Origin: Roseobacter sp.
GTDB taxonomy: Bacteria > Pseudomonadota > Alphaproteobacteria > Rhodobacterales > Rhodobacteraceae
DNA: 7,826 bases
Direction of reading: 5' to 3'
NCBI GenBank assembly: GCA_024636425.1
Contig: JAGXHB010000261.1
Location: 1 to 7,826 of the forward strand
Position 1 is the stretch's first letter; each line of letters begins with the position of its first letter. Of the stretch, positions 1 to 5,430 are shown piece by piece. The position numbers were made by a program, and so were the translations under genes. Under the pieces are notes generated by a model. That model ran no database searches and was not told the origin of the DNA. It saw only the letters and a list, made by a program, of their open reading frames with translations.

Positions 1-2
1 CG

Positions 3-167
3 CCTGTTGTTCTTGTCACCAACGAGGTCGGCTGGGGCATCGTGCCGATGTCGGAAATGGGCCGGCGCTACCGTGACGCATCCGGCGTGATGAACCAGCG
101 TATCGCGGCGATAGCCGACAGTGTTGTGATGGTCAGTTGTGGTCTGCCCTTGACCCTCAAGGGGTAG
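3..167 (+). CDS. cobU: Adenosylcobinamide kinase/guanylyltransferase, C-terminal part
   Basis: Only the last 54 codons are in the window; the frame is open at the left edge and ends with TAG at 165-167. The family converts adenosylcobinamide to its phosphate and then to AdoCbi-GDP, the activated corrinoid used by cobalamin synthase, in the cytosol. The visible tail carries the family's C-terminal signature: TNEVGWGIVP near its start, then a GRRYRDASGVMNQRIA stretch and the ending SGLPL-like CGLPLTLKG. The N-terminal P-loop and the guanylylated histidine lie outside the window and cannot be checked. The gene is called cobP in Pseudomonas denitrificans nomenclature. It sits 64 bp upstream of cobT on the same strand, which fits a nucleotide-loop-assembly operon. 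The identification is firm despite the short fragment because the motif order is distinctive. Confidence 0.9.
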   Translation, partial: PVVLVTNEVGWGIVPMSEMGRRYRDASGVMNQRIAAIADSVVMVSCGLPLTLKG

Positions 168-231
168 GTCACAGCAACGCAATCGCGTAGAAGAAACTCC
201 TGCGGATTATTTAAGGTCAAGGCTTTTACCC

Positions 232-1257
232 ATGTCAAATCTCACCTTCCCACTGGGCACACTTTCAGACGTGGACCGCCTGATCAAACACCTGCCTGCG
301 ACAAACGACGCGTTCAGACAAGCGGCACGGGCGCGGCAAGATACCTTGACCAAACCGCCAGGATCGCTTGGCCGACTGGAGGATCTGGCAGTCTTCATGG
401 CCGGCTGGCAAGAACAGGAAAAGCCGCAGCTGGCCCACGCGCAAGCTGTCGTCTTGGCCGGAAATCACGGGATCTGCGCGCAGAAGGTGAACCCCTTTCC
501 GCAGGAGGTCACGGCGCAGATGGTGCAGAACTTCAAAGCGGGCGGTGCCGCGATCAACCAGCTTTGCAAGGTGAATGGCGTAGATCTATCGGTGGTAGAT
601 ATTGAACTGGACAGACCCACAACGGACTTTACCGAAGCCGCCGCGATGTCGGATCAGGACTGTCTTGACGCGATCAACATCGGCGCGGCGGCAGTGTCTT
701 CCAACAGCAGCATTCTGATCCTTGGTGAAATGGGGATCGGCAATTCAACGATTGCAGCGGCTTTGGCCAACGCGGTCTTTGGCGGCGATGCTACGGATTG
801 GGTCGGGCCGGGCACCGGGTCGGACGAGGATGGTGTCAGACGCAAGGTAGATGTGATCGAACGCGGTCTGGCGCGGCACAGCTCATCCCTTGGCAATGGG
901 CTTGGCATTCTGACCGCGATGGGCGGCCGCGAACAGGCGGCGATCTGCGGGGCGGTGCTTGCTGCGCGTATGGCGCGAATCCCCGTGATCCTTGACGGGT
1001 TTATCTGTACCGCATCTGTTGCGCCGCTTTATGCTTTGGAACCGGCGACGCTGGATCATTGCCTGATCGGTCACCTGAGCACAGAGCCCGGACATCAAAG
1101 GCTTCTTCGCGCGATGGGAAAGTCCGCCATCCTGAACTTCGACATGCGATTAGGCGAAGGCTCGGGTGCCGCACTGGCATTGGGTATCCTTCGCTCCGCG
1201 CTTGCATGTCACAACGGCATGTCGACCTTTGCCGATGCCGGTGTTGCAAGCGGATGA
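232..1257 (+). CDS. cobT: Nicotinate-nucleotide--dimethylbenzimidazole phosphoribosyltransferase
   Basis: Activates the lower-ligand base (typically 5,6-dimethylbenzimidazole) by transferring phosphoribose from nicotinate mononucleotide, giving alpha-ribazole phosphate for CobS. The protein has 341 residues, close to the usual length. Family blocks seen in order: KPPGSLGRLE (41-50), AGNHG (76-80), GEMGIGNST (165-173), VGPGTG (191-196), GGRE (231-234), LDGFI (254-258), EPGH (285-288) and RLGEGSGA (306-313). Glu309 in the last block is at the place of the catalytic base known from the Salmonella enzyme, so it should be active. The ATG at 232 is preceded by a weak CAAGG at 218-222, 9 bases upstream. 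Its stop codon overlaps the start of cobS. In the P. denitrificans/Sinorhizobium naming this enzyme is CobU, a source of confusion with the gene before it. The base specificity cannot be read from sequence by eye. Confidence 0.97.
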   Translation: MSNLTFPLGTLSDVDRLIKHLPATNDAFRQAARARQDTLTKPPGSLGRLEDLAVFMAGWQEQEKPQLAHAQAVVLAGNHGICAQKVNPFPQEVTAQMVQNFKAGGAAINQLCKVNGVDLSVVDIELDRPTTDFTEAAAMSDQDCLDAINIGAAAVSSNSSILILGEMGIGNSTIAAALANAVFGGDATDWVGPGTGSDEDGVRRKVDVIERGLARHSSSLGNGLGILTAMGGREQAAICGAVLAARMARIPVILDGFICTASVAPLYALEPATLDHCLIGHLSTEPGHQRLLRAMGKSAILNFDMRLGEGSGAALALGILRSALACHNGMSTFADAGVASG

Positions 1258-2006
1258 TGCTGAGGGCTCGCCTGACCGAAGTGCGACTTGCGCTGATGCT
1301 GCTGACGCGGTTCCCTGTGGGGAACCTCGATGATCCGGCCCCGACGATGGGCGCGTCGGCCTGGGCTTGGCCTCTGGCCGGGCTCGCGGTGTCCGCACCC
1401 TCTGCCTTGGTGTATTATGTACTTTGTAATGCGGGCTTTGGCGCGCAGATTTCAGCACTCGGGATGGTTGGCACCGCAACGGTGCTTTCCGGAGCGCTGC
1501 ATGAAGACGGGCTGGCAGACATGGCCGACGGTTTCGGCGGCGGTCAGACCAAACAGCGAAAGCTGGAAATCATGCGCGACAGCCGGATCGGCAGCTATGG
1601 CGTGCTCGCGTTGATCTTCGCGGTGGCGTTCCACATCAGTTTTATCGCCGCACTCGAAACACCCCAGACGGTCCTTTTTGCGGCAATCGGAATTGCGATG
1701 GCCAGTCGCGGTGCCCTGCCCTTGTGGCTGCATCTTATGCCGCCTGCACGTCAGGACGGGCTGGGCCACGCGGCAACCAGCGTGCCCAAAGCGGGCGTAT
1801 CATGTGCCGTCGCAATCGGCTTTGTCAGCCTGCTGCCGCTTGGCCTGATCCCAGCCCTCATCATTTTTGCTGCTCTGATGGTTTGTGGCGGGCTGGTTTG
1901 TCTTCTGGCGATGAAACAGATCAGCGGCCAGACTGGCGATGTCATCGGGGCAATTCAGAAACTCTCAGAGCTGTCGGGATGGGCAGTTCTGGTTGTTCTG
2001 CTTTGA
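1254..2006 (+). CDS. cobS: Adenosylcobinamide-GDP ribazoletransferase (cobalamin synthase)
   Basis: Integral inner-membrane enzyme that joins AdoCbi-GDP to alpha-ribazole (or its phosphate), the step that completes the nucleotide loop of the cobamide. The 250-residue product matches the usual size. Visible signatures: TRFPVG (18-23) near the N terminus, the highly conserved acidic HEDGLADMADGFGGG block (83-97) followed by the MRDSRIGSYG stretch, and GDVIGA (228-233) near the end. Hydrophobic segments lie around residues 48-80, 115-135, 138-160, 183-220 and 242-250. The start is one of two in-frame ATGs, 1254 or 1257; 1254 is chosen because it makes an ATGA overlap with the cobT stop, typical of coupled translation. 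The frame stays open further upstream to an ATG at 1059 inside cobT, but that extension matches no CobS sequence and is rejected. Called cobV in the P. denitrificans scheme. Confidence 0.95.
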   Translation: MMLRARLTEVRLALMLLTRFPVGNLDDPAPTMGASAWAWPLAGLAVSAPSALVYYVLCNAGFGAQISALGMVGTATVLSGALHEDGLADMADGFGGGQTKQRKLEIMRDSRIGSYGVLALIFAVAFHISFIAALETPQTVLFAAIGIAMASRGALPLWLHLMPPARQDGLGHAATSVPKAGVSCAVAIGFVSLLPLGLIPALIIFAALMVCGGLVCLLAMKQISGQTGDVIGAIQKLSELSGWAVLVVLL

Positions 2007-2015
2007 CCGACCGGC

Positions 2016-2681
2016 ATGCCGCTTATGGATCATCCGGTAAACACAAAGCTGCACAGGCCTTGGCTGACATTCGACCTTGGTGCGGAAATGCAGGTTCTAA
2101 GCTGGGCGATCAACCGGCCGGGCCTTGTCAAAGCGAAACAGATTGTCTGGCGCGAGGTCCGCGATGAGGATTTGTCGCTGGATATGGATGTGCTGGGATG
2201 GCTGCAAGGCGAGCTGGCCAAGCAGGGGTTTGAAAATGACGTCGCCTTTCTCACGTCGCGCAATGTGGCGCGCTTTGCAGAATGCACAGCAACTGTTGGC
2301 ACCACGACGGCCCATTGCGTCGTGACGTTGGGCCTGTCGAACGCCGAACGCGTGGGTCAGCGGCTAGCCCGGCAAGGTGCGGGATGGGGAACAATCAACA
2401 TTGCGATGCGCCTGAATTCCGGATTGACCCAAGCCGGTCTGATCGAGACGTCAAGCATTGCCACGCAGGCGCGCACGGCGGCTGTCATAGATCTGGCGCT
2501 GCCGCTTTCGGGGGGCATTGCCACGGGCACGGGAACAGACTGCATCGCGATCGCAGCACCTGAAGGGGTCAACACCTTCACCGGCCTGCACACGGAGATC
2601 GGGGAAGCTGTGGGTAAGGCCGTTTACACCGCCACGACACATGCCGGCCGAGAATGGAAAACCGAGATGGGGCTGCGCTAG
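2016..2681 (+). CDS. cbiZ: Adenosylcobinamide amidohydrolase CbiZ
   Basis: Hydrolyses the amide bond that holds the aminopropanol arm of adenosylcobinamide, releasing adenosylcobyric acid, which re-enters de novo assembly. In Rhodobacter sphaeroides CbiZ is known to act in cobamide remodelling, including on pseudocobalamin. The 221-residue protein shows the family's landmarks: WAINRPG (30-36), TSRNV (80-84), GLSNAERVG (106-114), GTINI (125-129), TGTGTDCIAIA (170-180) and TGLHTEIGEAVG (189-200). No signal peptide or membrane segment is seen, so it should be cytosolic. It follows cobS by 9 bp and closes the operon. The start is uncertain: ATG at 2016 and ATG at 2025 are both in frame and neither has a clear ribosome-binding site, so translation may depend on ribosomes finishing cobS. 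Function assignment is strong from the conserved blocks. Confidence 0.92.
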   Translation: MPLMDHPVNTKLHRPWLTFDLGAEMQVLSWAINRPGLVKAKQIVWREVRDEDLSLDMDVLGWLQGELAKQGFENDVAFLTSRNVARFAECTATVGTTTAHCVVTLGLSNAERVGQRLARQGAGWGTINIAMRLNSGLTQAGLIETSSIATQARTAAVIDLALPLSGGIATGTGTDCIAIAAPEGVNTFTGLHTEIGEAVGKAVYTATTHAGREWKTEMGLR

Positions 2682-2682
2682 C

Positions 2683-2710
2683 AGACCCATCCCGGAAACC
2701 ACATGGATCT
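2683..2710. terminator. Possible weak bidirectional hairpin between convergent genes
   Basis: An imperfect inverted repeat (AGACCCAT at 2683-2690 and ATGGATCT at 2703-2710, 7 of 8 pairs, 12-nt loop) fills the 27-bp gap between the converging cbiZ and BCCT genes. It lacks a T-tract on either strand, so it is at best a weak terminator or mRNA 3' end; its right arm touches the BCCT stop codon. Confidence 0.2.
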
Positions 2711-4322
2711 AGTCAAAGCTCTCGATGGTGGGGCGTTTGCCAAGGGTGATGTGGTCAATCTCTTCCTGCTTCAGCCCTGCGATAATCGACGGGATCATCA
2801 GGGTTACCATCACGAAGATTGGCAGACCGACGACCGTAATCACCTGTTGCAACGCCGTGATGCCGGTATCGCCAGCCAGAACAATCAGCATGACCGCTAC
2901 CAATCCTTCGGAGACACCCCAGAAGACACGCTGAGGCGCCGGTCCCGGTTTGGCTTCGCCGGTGCACAGCATATCGATGACCAAGGATGCTGAATCCGAC
3001 GAGGTCGCGAAGAAGATTGCAACGACCACAACGGCCAGCCCCTGCATGAAATGCACCAAGGGGAAATGCTCGAAAAACGCAAACATCGCCAGAGGGATGG
3101 ATTCACTGACAGCTTCGCTGAGCTGGCCTGCATTATCACCCAAGGCTGCACGTGCCGCCGTGCCGATGCCATCGATTTCCATCGCCTGCCAGCCAAAGAT
3201 GGCAAACCAGATCAGGGTGAACAAAGACGGTGCCATCAACACGCCCAAGACGAATTCACGGATCGTGCGGCCCTTGGAAATACGGGCCACGAACAAACCG
3301 ATGAACGGGGACCATGTGACGGTCCACGCCCAGTAAAACACGGTCCACGAGCCTTGCCAGCCCCAGTCTTCTGTCGCAGGATTGTTGTCTGCCAGCATGT
3401 CATTCCAGAACGCAAGCCGCGGCAGGTTCGACAGGTAGAGCCCGAAAGTCTCTACAATGCCGCGCATCAGGAACAGGGTGGATCCGGTCAGAAGGACAAA
3501 GAACATCAGACCGACCGCAAGGCCGATATTGATGTTCGACAAAAGCTTAACACCCTTGTCCAGCCCCGCTACAATCGACACCACCGCGACACCGGTCAGC
3601 AACGTCAGAATAGTGATTTTGAGGGTCACACCGTCCTGCAGACCGAAAAGCTCCGACAGTCCGGCGGCGATTTGTGCCGACCCCAAGCCCAATGAGACGG
3701 CCACACCGAAGAGCGTGCCCAGCACGGCGAAAATATCAATCGTCTTGCCGATAGGTCCGTAAATACCGTCGCGCAGAAGCGGATAGAACACCGAACTGAC
3801 GCGGATGGGCAAGTTGTAGCGATAAATGAAATAGGCGAAGGCCAGACCCGGCAACGTGAAGATCGTCCACGTGTGCAGCCCCAGATGATAGATCGAGATC
3901 GACATGGCGTCTCTGGCGGCCTCGGCGCTGTAGGGATCAACACCGGGCAAAGGCGGCTGCGAGAAATGGGAAATAGGCTCTGCAACACCCCAGAACATCA
4001 GCACTGTGCCGATACCACCCGCAAAAAGCATCGTGAACCACGAGAGGTTGCTGTACTCGGGCCTTGAATCGCGGGGGCCAAGACGGATGTGCCCGAACCG
4101 GGATGAGGCGACCCAGATCAGAAAGCCGAGCCAGAGATTGACGCCAAGGATAAAGAACCAGCCTAGGTTCGTCACGATCCAGGCACGCCCTTGTGCAAAA
4201 AAATCACCGATGGGGCCCGGTACGACGACAAGCAACAACACGAACATCACCATGATGCCAGCCGAGACGAAAAAGATGGTCGGGTCCGTTCTTAGCCCCA
4301 GACGTTTTGCGAGTTGATCCAT
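2709..4322 (-). CDS. BCCT family secondary transporter (betaine/choline/carnitine type)
   Basis: A single-polypeptide inner-membrane importer for trimethylammonium-type or related solutes, driven by Na+ or H+ in the family. About 12 hydrophobic segments are visible, roughly residues 15-34, 55-72, 95-114, 151-167, 195-222, 236-254, 265-286, 326-346, 357-377, 423-441, 467-484 and 490-514. Family signatures: FWGVAEPISHF (110-120), the GLDKGVKLLSNINIGLA stretch (253-269), the tryptophan-rich segment at 326-340 followed by ARISKGRTIREF (346-357), and FATSSDSASLVIDM (438-451). Two motifs differ from the best-known betaine carrier BetP: the TM3 glycine stretch reads GIGTV (103-107) instead of GMGIG, and Thr334 stands where BetP has the second Trp of its WW pair. 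The substrate is therefore not assigned; betaine, choline, carnitine and DMSP are all possible. Start at 4322 is chosen because GGGGGA lies 5 bases upstream; an upstream in-frame ATG at 4409 adds a charged, unconvincing extension. Confidence 0.95.
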   Translation of the reverse strand: MDQLAKRLGLRTDPTIFFVSAGIMVMFVLLLVVVPGPIGDFFAQGRAWIVTNLGWFFILGVNLWLGFLIWVASSRFGHIRLGPRDSRPEYSNLSWFTMLFAGGIGTVLMFWGVAEPISHFSQPPLPGVDPYSAEAARDAMSISIYHLGLHTWTIFTLPGLAFAYFIYRYNLPIRVSSVFYPLLRDGIYGPIGKTIDIFAVLGTLFGVAVSLGLGSAQIAAGLSELFGLQDGVTLKITILTLLTGVAVVSIVAGLDKGVKLLSNINIGLAVGLMFFVLLTGSTLFLMRGIVETFGLYLSNLPRLAFWNDMLADNNPATEDWGWQGSWTVFYWAWTVTWSPFIGLFVARISKGRTIREFVLGVLMAPSLFTLIWFAIFGWQAMEIDGIGTAARAALGDNAGQLSEAVSESIPLAMFAFFEHFPLVHFMQGLAVVVVAIFFATSSDSASLVIDMLCTGEAKPGPAPQRVFWGVSEGLVAVMLIVLAGDTGITALQQVITVVGLPIFVMVTLMIPSIIAGLKQEEIDHITLGKRPTIESFD

Positions 4323-4396
4323 GCAGTCCCCCGTTTGTTCAGGGTCATTCACGGCTTCGCGCCGGCTCCCCTTTTGACGGAGACACCCTTTCTGAC

Positions 4397-4407
4397 GTGT
4401 ATAACAC
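4397..4407. promoter_or_regulatory. Short palindrome, candidate operator upstream of BCCT gene
   Basis: GTGT-ATA-ACAC is an 11-bp perfect inverted repeat (4-bp arms, 3-bp centre) 75 bp upstream of the BCCT start codon. The AT-rich centre with GTGT/ACAC arms resembles the general form of GntR-type operators, but the arms are short and this could be chance. No regulator gene is adjacent to support it. Confidence 0.2.
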
Positions 4408-4516
4408 ACCAGGAGGCCTGACTGTTCCGAAGTTATTGAATTTCATGGCATTAGACCCCGGCGATCTGTCGATCTTGAGATCCATGGCAAGCTTTCACCC
4501 CTTGAGAGGGCGGCAA

Positions 4517-4552
4517 TCCCGCGCGACGCCTTTGATTGGTATCCGCGCGGGA
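4517..4552 (-). terminator. Hairpin downstream of the stress-protein gene, probable transcript end
   Basis: TCCCGCGCG at 4517-4525 and CGCGCGGGA at 4544-4552 form a perfect 9-bp, very G+C-rich stem with an 18-nt loop, starting 10 bp past the stress-protein stop codon. The position fits a transcription terminator or mRNA-stabilising 3' stem for the SulP/stress-protein operon. Against a strong intrinsic terminator: only ATTGCC follows the stem on the minus strand, with no run of T. Confidence 0.5.
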
Positions 4553-4562
4553 CAAGACCTGA

Positions 4563-5414
4563 TCAGCGGTAGAGCAGCACCGGGATCTTGACGGTCTGAA
4601 TCATCGCTGTCGTCGTGGAACCGATGATCAGGTTGCGGATGCGGCTGTGGCCATACGCACCCATCACGAGCAACTCGAAGTTTTCGGCGGTAACAATATC
4701 GTCCAGCACATCGCCCGGTTCACCGGCAGCCGTGCGGGCTGTTGCGGTGATACCCGCGTCGCGCAGCTTTGCAACGGCTGTATCGGCGGTGGTTTTCGCC
4801 TTGGCCTCGTCCTGACCGATACAGAGCACTGTCAGATCAAGATCGGCAAAAACCGCGCTGTCCGACATGCGGTCAATGGCAACCTTGGCGCTGGCACTGC
4901 CATCATAGGCCACCAGTACTTTCTTGATCGGCTTGTAGGTGCGGGATGCCACAAAGACCGGCACCTTGGATGCCCGGATGATCCGTTCAAGGTTCGATCC
5001 CAGATGGCCCGAGGCATAGTTCGCGGCTTCGCCCCGCTTGCCGATGGTGATCGCACGGGTATCGGCTTCGACTGCCTGCACAGCTTCCAGCAGATCACCC
5101 TTGCGCAGATGCAGCTTCACGTCACCCAGACCGTCTTGCTCGAGGATCGCCTTTGCGTCCTCCAGAATGGCGTGGCCTTTCGCTTGTGCCAGCTTGGCGC
5201 GCTGTTCATCCAGCGACGACAGCTCGGCCAGCAACGCGGACCGCGCGCCCAGATGCAAGGCTCCTGACAGATCCGACGGGGCCGCCCCTTCTCGCCGGCC
5301 AAGGACGTGCATCGCATCGACGCCAGCCCCCAGTTTGTTCGCGATCCAGGCGGTATGGTGACAGACGCTCTCGGAATATTCCGAACCGTCCAGCAGTGCG
5401 AGTATCTTGTCCAT
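4563..5414 (-). CDS. Universal stress protein, tandem UspA domains
   Basis: A cytosolic protein of 283 residues made of two UspA domains (about 1-157 and 164-283), twice the length of single-domain UspA. Each domain opens with a beta strand and Asp (LLDGS around Asp9; AYDGS around Asp171). The second domain has the full ATP-binding motif G-2X-G-9X-G-S/T (Gly252, Gly255, Gly265, Ser266). The first has a close variant with ten residues in the spacer (Gly125, Gly128, Gly139, Ser140), so nucleotide binding by it is less sure. The start at 5414 is preferred over an in-frame ATG at 5423 because the strong AGGGAGG at 5424-5430 is 9 bases from the former and directly abuts the latter. The gene follows the SulP gene by 15 bp and its ribosome-binding site overlaps the SulP stop codon. 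Such proteins often accompany transporters and may sense ATP/AMP to modulate them; that role here is inference. Confidence 0.93.
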   Translation of the reverse strand: MDKILALLDGSEYSESVCHHTAWIANKLGAGVDAMHVLGRREGAAPSDLSGALHLGARSALLAELSSLDEQRAKLAQAKGHAILEDAKAILEQDGLGDVKLHLRKGDLLEAVQAVEADTRAITIGKRGEAANYASGHLGSNLERIIRASKVPVFVASRTYKPIKKVLVAYDGSASAKVAIDRMSDSAVFADLDLTVLCIGQDEAKAKTTADTAVAKLRDAGITATARTAAGEPGDVLDDIVTAENFELLVMGAYGHSRIRNLIIGSTTTAMIQTVKIPVLLYR

Positions 5415-5423
5415 GTCTCTCAT

Positions 5424-5430
5424 CCTCCCT
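5424..5430 (-). promoter_or_regulatory. Ribosome-binding site of the stress-protein gene, overlapping SulP stop
   Basis: On the minus strand AGGGAGG is a near-ideal Shine-Dalgarno sequence, 9 bases before the ATG at 5414. Its first base is also the last base of the SulP stop codon (5430-5432). This decides the start choice and implies coupled translation of the two genes. Confidence 0.8.

Larger units (their letters stand above)
4323..4562. other. Intergenic region between stress-protein gene and BCCT gene
   Basis: 240 bp between two same-strand genes on the minus strand. It must contain the 5' leader, and probably the promoter, of the BCCT gene plus the 3' end of the stress-protein transcript. 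Two elements are visible: the 9-bp inverted repeat at 4517-4552 and the short palindrome at 4397-4407. No convincing coding potential is seen: the plus-strand reading frame that crosses it has no recognisable domain and runs antisense into both neighbours. No clear -35/-10 pair could be picked by eye. Confidence 0.6.

Noticed and set aside
168..231. Cobalamin riboswitch or separate promoter between cobU and cobT
   Set aside because: The gap is only 64 bp, far too short for the riboswitch, and shows only a 4-bp stem (ACGC/GCGT, 177-188) and no promoter-like pair.
1059..1253. An N-terminal extension of CobS from an upstream in-frame ATG inside cobT
   Set aside because: The added residues are Arg/His/Cys-rich out-of-frame cobT sequence, and the family starts near the MMLRARL segment; the 1254 start gives the normal length.
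3051..3695. A 214-codon plus-strand open frame inside the BCCT gene
   Set aside because: Antisense to a clearly conserved membrane protein; its translation is Gln/Arg/His-rich with no domain, as expected for a shadow in G+C-rich DNA.
4307..4591. A 94-codon plus-strand frame spanning the 4323-4562 gap
   Set aside because: It overlaps the ends of both neighbouring genes, has no recognisable motif, and crosses the hairpin at 4517-4552.
4647..5267. A 206-codon plus-strand frame antisense to the stress-protein gene
   Set aside because: Composition is that of a complementary-strand shadow; the minus-strand gene has exact UspA motifs and a strong ribosome-binding site.
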